A DNA stretch of 15,633 nucleotides. It comes from Cyanobacteria bacterium UBA11370 (GTDB lineage Bacteria; Cyanobacteriota; Cyanobacteriia; Cyanobacteriales; Coleofasciculaceae). Positions 1 through 8,932 of the stretch are shown piece after piece; the stretch's first letter is position 1; the number at the start of each line of letters is the position of its first letter. The stretch is taken from contig DNGI01000048.1 of NCBI GenBank assembly GCA_003486645.1, positions 13,568-29,200 on the forward strand, given 5' to 3'. Below the pieces are notes generated by a model. It searched no databases and was not told the DNA's origin. It worked only from the letters and a program-made list of their open reading frames with translations. A program made the position numbers and the translations under genes.

Positions 1-546
1 GTTAAAATTAACTTGAATCCCTTTTAGGGATTGAAACATATTGCGCCAGGGACAAGTACACAATTACTAGCTGTTAAAATTAACTTGAATCCCTTTTAGG
101 GATTGAAACGTGAGTGGCTGAAATAATTCGCCTGCGCGATAAAAAGTTAAAATTAACTTGAATCCCTTTTAGGGATTGAAACCCAATTTTGGAAACTTTG
201 GGAATTGACTACCGAAGGGTTAAAATTAACTTGAATCCCTTTTAGGGATTGAAACTTTCTAACATAAACAATTAAATCAAATTTCTTCTGGTTAAAATTA
301 ACTTGAATCCCTTTTAGGGATTGAAACCAAAGGAAACTTGGGAAGAAATTTCTAAAGCTGAGTTAAAATTAACTTGAATCCCTTTTAGGGATTGAAACCT
401 ACCCTGGTTGAATGTCCTTGCTGTAAAACTTGGTTAAAATTAACTTGAATCCCTTTTAGGGATTGAAACAAATCATTCAGTTCATCTACATTTAGATGCC
501 CATTCAAGTTAAAATTAACTTGAATCCCTTTTAGGGATTGAAACTA

Positions 547-581
547 AAAAGAAACAGAGAGACAGCATCTCTGTTTCTTTT
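547..581 (+). other. Terminator-like hairpin inside CRISPR spacer 8
   Basis: Spacer 8 (545-583) consists almost entirely of an inverted repeat. The left arm AAAAGAAACAGAGA (547-560) pairs perfectly with TCTCTGTTTCTTTT (568-581) around a 7-nt loop, giving a 14-bp stem. The A-rich 5' side and T-rich 3' side resemble a bidirectional rho-independent terminator. The hairpin itself is seen directly; its origin as a terminator of the targeted element is inferred. Confidence 0.9.
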
Positions 582-2204
582 ATGTTAAAATTAACTTGAA
601 TCCCTTTTAGGGATTGAAACCAAAAAGCAGCTTCTGACTTGGCTCTTAGTGAGCGGGGTTAAAATTAACTTGAATCCCTTTTAGGGATTGAAACAATTTG
701 CTCTCTACGAGCCTTTAACTGGATTGAGTTAAAATTAACTTGAATCCCTTTTAGGGATTGAAACTCTTTACGACAAGGACGATTACTTCAAATATTTGTG
801 CGAGTTAAAATTAACTTGAATCCCTTTTAGGGATTGAAACCGGAATTTCTTATTGTATTAAAAAAGATGAATTTGAAGGGTTAAAATTAACTTGAATCCC
901 TTTTAGGGATTGAAACAGAATTGAATGAGCAGCTGGCATCGAATTATCGAGTTAAAATTAACTTGAATCCCTTTTAGGGATTGAAACGCATTAAGTACAT
1001 CTAACACATTTAGATAGTTACGTTAAAATTAACTTGAATCCCTTTTAGGGATTGAAACTTTTGAGCAACCATTTGGGCATTTCCAGACTTCGTTAAAATT
1101 AACTTGAATCCCTTTTAGGGATTGAAACACCACTTTCCCGGTTGCGCCGTTCCGCTGTTTTGCGTTAAAATTAACTTGAATCCCTTTTAGGGATTGAAAC
1201 CTTGTTGACCGATTTTTTGCCCTGCTCCTTTTGCGGCACTTACGTTAAAATTAACTTGAATCCCTTTTAGGGATTGAAACGTTAGCTTCGATAGACTAGC
1301 TCAAATAAAAGAGCTAGTTAAAATTAACTTGAATCCCTTTTAGGGATTGAAACTGCTTGCTTGTTTGCTTGCTAGGTTAACAAGCTTGTTAAAATTAACT
1401 TGAATCCCTTTTAGGGATTGAAACAGGAAAAAGTGAATGCCAGTAGTACATTCCATCCATCTAGTTAAAATTAACTTGAATCCCTTTTAGGGATTGAAAC
1501 TCTTATGATTATTATGTGGAACCGACCAAGAAGAGTTAAAATTAACTTGAATCCCTTTTAGGGATTGAAACACTAGGATTTACAGCACATGGTAGATGCC
1601 ACGATTGTTAAAATTAACTTGAATCCCTTTTAGGGATTGAAACATTATTCGGCTCATTTGACCCGCTTCTAATCCTAAGTTAAAATTAACTTGAATCCCT
1701 TTTAGGGATTGAAACCAAAAACTAAGGGTGCGAATGAGCGGGAACGGGAACGATCGCGTTAAAATTAACTTGAATCCCTTTTAGGGATTGAAACAACACC
1801 AAGGAACTCATAAAGTTGACAACATCCAGGTTAAAATTAACTTGAATCCCTTTTAGGGATTGAAACAGGTTGGAGATGGTATTTAATTTTTGATTTCAAA
1901 TGTTAAAATTAACTTGAATCCCTTTTAGGGATTGAAACAGAAAGGATTCTAGAAACTACGGATTTAGAACCAACAGAAGTTAAAATTAACTTGAATCCCT
2001 TTTAGGGATTGAAACGAGCAGAATTTCAAAGCAATGGTTGAAGAAGCGGAGGAGTTAAAATTAACTTGAATCCCTTTTAGGGATTGAAACCGATGACATC
2101 CCCAACTTTGTGTTCAGCGCTATGGTTAAAATTAACTTGAATCCCTTTTAGGGATTGAAACTACAAAGCAGTAGAAAACGGGACTGACTATATTTATGTC
2201 AGCG

Positions 2205-2241
2205 GTTAAAATTAACTCAAATCCCTTTTAGGGATTGCAAC
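2205..2241 (+). repeat. Degenerate terminal CRISPR repeat (trailer end)
   Basis: This last repeat differs from the consensus at three positions: T14 to C, G15 to A and A34 to C. The last change turns the ATTGAAAC handle into ATTGCAAC. The central stem-loop is intact. Decay of the repeat farthest from the leader is the usual pattern, so this fixes the array's polarity: leader to the left, oldest spacers at the right. Confidence 0.93.
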
Positions 2242-2335
2242 AAAAAAGAAATCGCCCCCACACCCAAAACCCGCCTCTATGTCACCTTGTCAGGAATCGA
2301 TCCGCTAGCATAGCGTTAAACAAGGTTTGATTACC

Positions 2336-3310
2336 ATGAGTCACATTCTGTTTAATCGGCTAACGCGATCGCTCTCATTAACCATGCCTCAGTCGTTCAT
2401 TGCGAAAGGACTGCTACTCGTACTATTGATTATACTAGGAAACCCTACTCATGCTCAGACTTCAGTGCCACCCGTCGTGGATCAAACACAAGAAAGTTCT
2501 GAAGATAATGCGGTTGCTAATCAATTACTCGGTGAGTGGAAAACTAACGCTTCAGAGTCTGGTGGACAACTGACGTTGATTTTTGCACCTGATAATAAAT
2601 TATTTTTTATCTTACCAGGTGATGAGGAGGAATCTTCAGCCACACCCAGTAATGAAGAAGAGTCTTCAATGGCAATTGGAGTGAAATATCAGATTCGCAC
2701 CACTACTCAACCCATGCAATTAGACATAAATATTACTGCTGATGAAACCGCTTTAACTATTTTTGAGTTAACCCCGGAAGGGAAGCTGCGTTTAGAGTTA
2801 GAAGGTGTTCTTCCTGGACAACCCAGACCTACTGAGTTTAGCAATAATGCGTCATTGTTTGAAAGGATTTCAGATGCTACAACCGTACCAGAAACGATTG
2901 AATTAATTGAGTTAGAGAGTCAACAAGAACCAACATCATCGAAGATACCAATACAATACATTGATATAGTCAATAGAGCGCAACAGGCGCATTTTTTGGA
3001 AACGGGGAAATTCGCTCCTAATCTTGAAGAATTAGGGATTGTAAGTGCTTCAGAAACGGAGTATTATCGGTATGAAATTATAGGAGTTGGAGATGGGACT
3101 AGGAGTGTTGGTGTTACTGCTGAACCCAAAGAGGATGGACTTCCTAGCTACATCGGCGCAGTGTTAACGACGAAGGACGAGGCGGGTAATACGACGACTG
3201 TTTCGGTGATTTGTGAAAGTGATCAACCGTCAATGACATCCCCCGCTATGCCAACTCTGGCAATGAAGTTTGAAACTCAATGTGCAGCGGGTTCTCGTTT
3301 TGCTCGGTAG
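2336..3310 (+). CDS. Exported protein with C-terminal type IV pilin G/H-like domain
   Basis: Predicted 324-residue exported protein of unknown exact role. A basic N-terminus and hydrophobic core LLLVLLIILG are followed by a likely signal-peptidase site after residue 40 (THA/Q). Residues about 62-180 form a beta-rich domain (LLGEWKTN, LTLIFAPDNKLFF, TPEGKLRLELEG) that I associate with cyanobacterial pilin-like G/H proteins. Residues about 204-324 match the pilin G/H-type head: VNRAQQAHFLETGKFA, LEELGI, DGLPSYIGAV, and two cysteines (C293, C316) that could form a disulfide. The usual N-terminal pilin methylation motif and long hydrophobic helix are absent, so this is probably a secreted or periplasmic relative and not a fibre subunit. 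I chose ATG 2336 because AAGG lies about 10 nt upstream. An in-frame TTG at 2327 and an ATG at 2384, which would give a more compact signal peptide, are alternatives. It stands alone between the array and the kinase-cyclase gene. Confidence 0.8.
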   Translation: MSHILFNRLTRSLSLTMPQSFIAKGLLLVLLIILGNPTHAQTSVPPVVDQTQESSEDNAVANQLLGEWKTNASESGGQLTLIFAPDNKLFFILPGDEEESSATPSNEEESSMAIGVKYQIRTTTQPMQLDINITADETALTIFELTPEGKLRLELEGVLPGQPRPTEFSNNASLFERISDATTVPETIELIELESQQEPTSSKIPIQYIDIVNRAQQAHFLETGKFAPNLEELGIVSASETEYYRYEIIGVGDGTRSVGVTAEPKEDGLPSYIGAVLTTKDEAGNTTTVSVICESDQPSMTSPAMPTLAMKFETQCAAGSRFAR

Positions 3311-3523
3311 AAGCAATAGCGCCTTAAAAAGGCTTAAATTTAGATTGGGGGAGAATCAGTAGTAGCTACAACCGCTACAGCGCGATCGCCTTCTCTCCCT
3401 TCATTATTGTATCAATGAATGACTCGCGGTGATGACCTAGAAAAAAAGACAAATTATAAACAAAATGATTAACTGGAGTTGAGATCAAATTTGAGCGACC
3501 CCTCTCACGTTTATAATCCAACT

Positions 3524-6500
3524 ATGGTTCTCCTTGCTGGCTGCCAAATTCTCAGTCAAATTTATGAGAGTAGCAATTCCTTAGTTTATCGGGCGATCCG
3601 AGAGTCAGATGGTCAATCCGTTATTCTCAAAGTTCTCAAGTCCGAGTATCCCACACCCGCAGAAATTAGTCGATATCAACAAGAATATCATATCACCCAC
3701 TCCCTAAATTTGGGGGGAGTGGTTAAAGCTTATAGCTTAGAAAGATATCAAAGAATGTTGGCAATTGTTTTTGAGGATTTTGGCGGTTCGTCGTTAAAAC
3801 AATTGATGCGCGATCGCCGCTTTACTCTCAAAGAATTTCTCAGTATTGCCATCCGGAATACCGAGAGTTTAGGCAAAATACATGAGTCTAATATTATTCA
3901 TAAAGATATTAACCCATCAAATATCGTTTTTAACCCTGATACAGGTCAACTGAAAATTATAGATTTTGGGATTGCCACCGTCTTATCACGGGAAAATCCG
4001 ATGATTAAAAATCCTTCAGTTTTAGAAGGAACGTTACCCTATATATCACCAGAACAAACGGGCAGAATGAACCGTTCCCTAGATTATCGAACGGATTTTT
4101 ATTCATTAGGCGCAACATTTTATGAACTCTTAACTAATCAACGACCGTTTGAAACCGATGATCCGATGGAATTGGTGCATTCTCATATTGCCAAACAGCC
4201 AATTCCACCTCATTTAAACAGAGGAGGGGAAGAAGGGTTTTGTCCAGAAGCTGTTTCTAATATTGTAATGAAGTTGTTAGCCAAAAATGCCGAAGATCGA
4301 TATCAAAGTGCTTGGGGACTAAAGGCAGATTTAACAGTCTGTTTGATGGAGTTAGAAACTAAGGGCGAAATTGAACCTTTTCCTTTAGGTCGCCAAGATA
4401 TTTCGGATAAATTTCAAATTCCTCAAAAACTCTATGGTAGGGAACAAGAGGTTGAAACATTAATTGCAGCATTTGAGAGAGTGGCAGCAGATTTGGCAGC
4501 GGATGGGGTAACGGATGTAACGGATGCAGTGTTTGCGTCTTCTTTGGATTTATCGACTACAGATAATTCAGCAGTTAGTTCTAGTTCTAGATTGTTTTCT
4601 CAAATTGAATTGATGTTGGTATCGGGGTATTCCGGTATTGGGAAATCGGCGTTGGTGCAGGAACTTTATAAACCTATTACTCGACAACGAGGGTATTTTA
4701 TTAGCGGGAAATTTGATCAATATCAGCGCAATATTCCCTACTCAGCCGTTATTCAAGCTTTTCAGGAATTAATTAAACAACTCTTAACTGAATCTGAAGT
4801 AAAACTTGCCCAATGGCGAGAAAAGCTATTAGCGGCGTTGGGAACTAATGGTCACATTATTATTGATGTTATTCCGGAGATAGAACTGATTGTGGGTAAA
4901 CAACCCATGGTGCCTATTCTGCCTTCTTCAGAAGCCCAAAATCGTTTCAATTTGGTCTTTCAAAACTTCATCCGGACATTTGCTCAACCGTTACATCCTT
5001 TGGTAATCTTTCTTGATGACTTACAGTGGGCAGATAGTGCATCGTTGAAACTCATGCAACTGTTGATGGTGGCATCGCATAGTCAATATTTATTTTTAAT
5101 TGGAGCTTATCGTGATAATGAAGTTAGTAGAGTGCATCCGTTAAGTTTAACATTGGAAGAAATTCGCAAGAGTGGGGCTATTGTTAATCAAATTTCCCTC
5201 GCACCTCTGGATTTGATGAGCATTACTCAGTTAATTGCAGAGACGCTAAAATGTTCTCCAGATCAAGCAAAACCTCTGGCTAAACTAGTAGCGATTAAAA
5301 CAGGAGGAAATCCATTTTTTGTTAATGAGTTTTTGAAATCTCTTTATGCCGAAAAGTTAATAGAATTTGATTTTCAACGGGGAGGATGGAATTGGAATTT
5401 AGACCAAATTCAAGTTAGAGGATTCACGGATAATGTAGTTGAATTAATGGCTCTGAAAATTCAAAAACTCCTGCCTAATGTTCAACACGTATTGCAGCTA
5501 GCCGCTTGTATTGGTAATCAATTTCAGTTACAGACTTTATCGATAGTTTTAGAAAAATCCCATCAAGAAACAGCAATACAGTTATGGGACGCGGTGACAG
5601 AGGGTTTGATTTATCCCTTGGGTGAGGACTATAAGTTCATCACCTTTGATGATTCGCCAACAACAAGCGATGGAAAACAAACCATTGAATACAAGTTTTT
5701 ACATGACCGAATTCAGCAAGCTGCCTATTCTTTAATTCCGGAGCAAGCGAAAAAAGCCCTTCACTTTCAAGTAGGTCAATTACTGCTGAAAAATACGGAT
5801 ACTCAGGAATTTGAAGACCGTATTTTTGATATTGTTAATCATTTGAATGCGAGTAATGAGTTAATTTCTCAGTCTGAAGAACGGTATAAACTGGCTCAAC
5901 TTAATCTGATTGCTGGGAAGAAAGCTAAAGCGGCAACAGCGTATGAACCTGCGGTTAAATACCTAACAGCCGGATTAGAACTCCTAACTGATGAGAGTTG
6001 GTTAGTTGAGTACGAGCTCACAATCAACCTTCATATTGAAGCAGTGGAAGCGGCTTATTTAGCGACTAACTTTGAACAGGCAGCTACTCTAGGAAAACGT
6101 GTTATTGAACAGGCGAAAAGTATCCTGGATAAAGTCAAAGTTTATGAAATTACAATTTTATTTTACATCTCTCAAAATGAGATGTTATCGGCGATCAAAA
6201 CAGCGCTGCACGTTCTAGAAATGTTGGGAATATCACTCTCTCAAGATGCCCCACCTAATCTCAGGGTTGAAGAGTTATTGGATTTATCAGAAATGAGCGA
6301 TCCGGGTCAAATTGCAGCGTTACGAATCTTAATGAGTGTGATGGCTCCTGCTTATATTGCCAAGCCTTCAATCTTGCGATCGCTAATTTTTACCATGGTC
6401 AATTTATGCAGTCGATATGGGAATTCATCTCTAGCTCCCTATGCCTATAGTGTGTATAGTTTATTGTTGTGTGGAGCGCTAGAAAATATCGATAGTGGCT

Positions 6501-8932
6501 ATCAATTTGGTCAATTAGCATTGAGGTTATTAGATAAATTTGAAGCGCGAGAAGTTCAGGCTAAAGTTCATCAACAATTCAATGCCTTTGTTAGACCCTG
6601 GAAGGAGCCAGCTAGAGCAACGTTAGAATCCTTGTTAGCTACCATAAAATTAGCCATTGATAGCGGTGATATAGAATATGCCTGTCATTGTAGCGTTAAC
6701 TATTCTACCTATTCGTTTTTTGTCGGGCAGCCCTTAGAAGAGGTAGAGAGTAAACAAGCTCAACATCTCGAAATGAATCAAAAGTTTAAACAATATTTTC
6801 AATTCAATTATATCAAGGTGTGGAGGCAGTTATCCTTAACTCTAAAAACCAACTCTAACCCTGAATTAAATTTAGCCTACAGGGAGTTTGATTCCTATTT
6901 AACGGAATTAATTAAAAGCAATAATACTTTATCTATTTTATCGGTTTATTGGGCTAAATCTTTTATAAATTACCTTTTCAAGGATTATAACAAAGCCGTT
7001 ATTAATGCATCTTTAGGGGAACAGTATATTCATGGAGTTCAGGGACTATTAAATATCGTTTTATATAACTTCTACTATTCTCTTGCCTTACTCGCGCTGT
7101 GCCCCCAAGCGTCTAAACTTGAACGCAAACGATATTTAAGGAAAGTCACCTTACATCAGAAAAAAATGAGCGAATGGGCATCTCATGCCCCCTGTAATTT
7201 TAAACATAAATACGAACTTGTAGAGGCTGAACGAGCGCGAGTACAGAGTAAAATTCCCACTGCTATGGAGTATTATGATCGTGCCATTCAAGGTGCTAGA
7301 GAACAGGGATACATTCACGAAGAAGCACTCGCTTACGAACGTGCCGCAGAATTTTATATTGCTCTGGGACGACAGGAAATTGGACAGAATTATCTAGAAA
7401 AGGCTCACTATGGATATAGCCGATGGGGGGCAATGGCGAAAGTTAAAAATTTAGAAGAAACCTATCCCCAATTGCGATTTACTAAATCAAAGGGTAATAG
7501 TACAATAACCCTCCATGAAACAACGTCTACCTTTACCACAACAACAGATAGTGAAAATGATTCTTTAGAATCTCTTGATTTGAAAACCGTCATCAAAGCA
7601 GCCCAGGTGATATCTGGAGAAATTTTGCTGGAAAAATTACTGGCATCTTTAATGAAAATTTTGATTGAGAATGCCGGGGCACAAAAGGGATTTTTGATTT
7701 TAGAAACCAAGGGACAATTATTAATTGAAGCCAAAGGATCTGTTGATACTGTTGGTGAAAGAGGTTGTGAATGCCATCAAGTTATGGTTTTACAATCCAT
7801 ACCCATTGAGAACTCTCAGTTCTTAGCTGTTGCTATTATTAATTATGTTTGGCGTACTAAAGAAATTGTAGTTTTGAATGATGCAATTCGGGAAGGACAA
7901 TTTACTACCGATCCTTATATTCAAGAGAATCAACCTAAATCCATTCTTTGTGCCCCTCTAATCAATCAAGGCAAACTAAGCGGCATTGTTTATTTAGAAA
8001 ATAATTTGATTACAGGAGCGTTTACACCGGATAGGCTGGAACTGTTAAATTTACTATCAGTACAAGCAGCAATTTCTATTGAAAATGCCCGTTTTTATAG
8101 AAATTTAGAAGCACTCAATAAAGCTTATGAACGCTTTATCCCTCGGCAATTTCTCCAGGTTTTGAATAAAGAAAGTATTGTTGAGGTTCAATTAGGCGAC
8201 CAAGTTCAACAGGAAATGTCAGTTTTATTTTCCGACATTCGTGACTTCACCACCCTATCAGAACGAATGACTCCAGAAGATAATTTTAAATTCATAAATT
8301 CCTATCTGTCTCGGATGGAACCCGCTATTGCTGAACATAATGGCTTTATTGATAAATATATTGGTGATGCTATTATGGCTCTATTTAGTGGTGATGCTGA
8401 TGATGCCGTAAAAGCTGGAATTGCCATGTTACATCGTCTGACTGAATATAATCAACATCGCCAAAACCAAGGTTATATGCCAATAAAGATTGGCATTGGA
8501 ATTAATACAGGTTTGCTAATGTTAGGAACTGTTGGCGGACAAAATCGGATGGATGGTACGGTGATTAGTGATGCCGTTAATTTAGCATCACGTATGGAAA
8601 ATTTGACTAAATACTATGGAGTTTCCTTATTAATTTCTCATCACACCTTTGCCCATTTGCAAAATCCTATGAAGTACAAGTTGCGCTTAATTGAACAAGT
8701 AAAAGTCAAAGGGAAATCAAAGGCAATAGCCGTATTTGAAGTCTTTGATGGCGAACCCCCAGAAATCCAAGATGTGAAATTAGCGACAAAAACAGGATTT
8801 GAGCAAGGTGTACTATTGTATTATCGTAATCGCCTCCCCCAAGCAGCACAATGCTTTAAGGATTGTTTGCGGGTTAACCCAGGTGATACAGTAGCTCAAA
8901 TCTATCTAGAACGCTGTCAGCAGCGCATGTAG
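3524..8932 (+). CDS. Ser/Thr kinase - AAA ATPase - GAF - adenylate cyclase fusion
   Basis: Giant cytosolic signalling protein, about 1802 residues. Residues about 5-275 are a Ser/Thr kinase-like domain (K in VILKVLK, HKDINPSN at 126-133, DFG at 147, GTLPYISPEQ). From about 303 there is a STAND/AAA_16-type ATPase with LYGREQE, Walker A GYSGIGKS (368-375) and Walker B LVIFLDD (493-499). A long helical, TPR-like region follows to about 1350, then a GAF domain (about 1363-1525) and a class III nucleotide cyclase (about 1545-1745). The cyclase keeps both metal aspartates (D1571 in FSDIRDF, D1615 in YIGD), the adenine-selecting K1611 and T1679, and transition-state N1686 and R1690, so cAMP production is expected. 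A TPR-like tail ends the protein. The architecture resembles the HstK-type kinase-AAA-GAF histidine kinases of cyanobacteria with a cyclase replacing the histidine kinase. ATG 3524 fits the family start; TTG 3479 or TTG 3491 are possible. The stop codon lies at the edge of a dispersed repeat. Confidence 0.9.
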   Translation: MVLLAGCQILSQIYESSNSLVYRAIRESDGQSVILKVLKSEYPTPAEISRYQQEYHITHSLNLGGVVKAYSLERYQRMLAIVFEDFGGSSLKQLMRDRRFTLKEFLSIAIRNTESLGKIHESNIIHKDINPSNIVFNPDTGQLKIIDFGIATVLSRENPMIKNPSVLEGTLPYISPEQTGRMNRSLDYRTDFYSLGATFYELLTNQRPFETDDPMELVHSHIAKQPIPPHLNRGGEEGFCPEAVSNIVMKLLAKNAEDRYQSAWGLKADLTVCLMELETKGEIEPFPLGRQDISDKFQIPQKLYGREQEVETLIAAFERVAADLAADGVTDVTDAVFASSLDLSTTDNSAVSSSSRLFSQIELMLVSGYSGIGKSALVQELYKPITRQRGYFISGKFDQYQRNIPYSAVIQAFQELIKQLLTESEVKLAQWREKLLAALGTNGHIIIDVIPEIELIVGKQPMVPILPSSEAQNRFNLVFQNFIRTFAQPLHPLVIFLDDLQWADSASLKLMQLLMVASHSQYLFLIGAYRDNEVSRVHPLSLTLEEIRKSGAIVNQISLAPLDLMSITQLIAETLKCSPDQAKPLAKLVAIKTGGNPFFVNEFLKSLYAEKLIEFDFQRGGWNWNLDQIQVRGFTDNVVELMALKIQKLLPNVQHVLQLAACIGNQFQLQTLSIVLEKSHQETAIQLWDAVTEGLIYPLGEDYKFITFDDSPTTSDGKQTIEYKFLHDRIQQAAYSLIPEQAKKALHFQVGQLLLKNTDTQEFEDRIFDIVNHLNASNELISQSEERYKLAQLNLIAGKKAKAATAYEPAVKYLTAGLELLTDESWLVEYELTINLHIEAVEAAYLATNFEQAATLGKRVIEQAKSILDKVKVYEITILFYISQNEMLSAIKTALHVLEMLGISLSQDAPPNLRVEELLDLSEMSDPGQIAALRILMSVMAPAYIAKPSILRSLIFTMVNLCSRYGNSSLAPYAYSVYSLLLCGALENIDSGYQFGQLALRLLDKFEAREVQAKVHQQFNAFVRPWKEPARATLESLLATIKLAIDSGDIEYACHCSVNYSTYSFFVGQPLEEVESKQAQHLEMNQKFKQYFQFNYIKVWRQLSLTLKTNSNPELNLAYREFDSYLTELIKSNNTLSILSVYWAKSFINYLFKDYNKAVINASLGEQYIHGVQGLLNIVLYNFYYSLALLALCPQASKLERKRYLRKVTLHQKKMSEWASHAPCNFKHKYELVEAERARVQSKIPTAMEYYDRAIQGAREQGYIHEEALAYERAAEFYIALGRQEIGQNYLEKAHYGYSRWGAMAKVKNLEETYPQLRFTKSKGNSTITLHETTSTFTTTTDSENDSLESLDLKTVIKAAQVISGEILLEKLLASLMKILIENAGAQKGFLILETKGQLLIEAKGSVDTVGERGCECHQVMVLQSIPIENSQFLAVAIINYVWRTKEIVVLNDAIREGQFTTDPYIQENQPKSILCAPLINQGKLSGIVYLENNLITGAFTPDRLELLNLLSVQAAISIENARFYRNLEALNKAYERFIPRQFLQVLNKESIVEVQLGDQVQQEMSVLFSDIRDFTTLSERMTPEDNFKFINSYLSRMEPAIAEHNGFIDKYIGDAIMALFSGDADDAVKAGIAMLHRLTEYNQHRQNQGYMPIKIGIGINTGLLMLGTVGGQNRMDGTVISDAVNLASRMENLTKYYGVSLLISHHTFAHLQNPMKYKLRLIEQVKVKGKSKAIAVFEVFDGEPPEIQDVKLATKTGFEQGVLLYYRNRLPQAAQCFKDCLRVNPGDTVAQIYLERCQQRM

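Larger units (their letters stand above)
1..2241 (+). CRISPR. CRISPR array, 31 repeats of 37 nt and 30 spacers
   Basis: Thirty repeats appear identical, and the 31st (2205-2241) is degenerate. Each repeat begins GTTAAAATTAAC, carries a central stem-loop AATCCC-TTTTA-GGGATT and ends in ATTGAAAC. That 3' end matches the 8-nt crRNA 5' handle common in cyanobacterial type I and type III arrays, so transcription is probably left to right. Repeat starts are 1, 73, 146, 219, 291, 362, 433, 508, 584, 658, 728, 804, 880, 951, 1022, 1092, 1164, 1244, 1317, 1388, 1464, 1535, 1607, 1679, 1758, 1830, 1902, 1979, 2054, 2125 and 2205. Spacers are 33-43 nt (mean about 36.5) and I saw no duplicates. The array begins exactly at base 1, so the leader, the newest spacers and any cas genes probably lie to the left. 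The subtype (I-D versus a type III form) cannot be decided here. The array itself is certain. Confidence 0.98.

Noticed and set aside
2242..2326. Further decayed CRISPR repeats beyond the terminal one
   Set aside because: GTTAAAC near 2315 resembles the repeat start, but no stem-loop or handle follows.
3321..3333. GCCTT-AAA-AAGGC stem after the pilin-like gene as a terminator
   Set aside because: The stem is only 5 bp and the following T tract is weak, so it is not reported as a feature.
7462..7734. Antisense 90-codon ORF inside the kinase-cyclase gene
   Set aside because: It lies wholly opposite conserved coding sequence at the start of the GAF domain, has no ribosome site, and its translation shows no recognisable domain.
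1..8932. A CRISPR-linked signalling system, with the adenylate cyclase fusion serving the nearby array
   Set aside because: The cyclase is a class III cAMP-type enzyme, not a Cas10 oligoadenylate synthetase. There are no CARF or SAVED effectors, another gene lies between them, and no cas gene is visible. Adjacency alone does not support a link.
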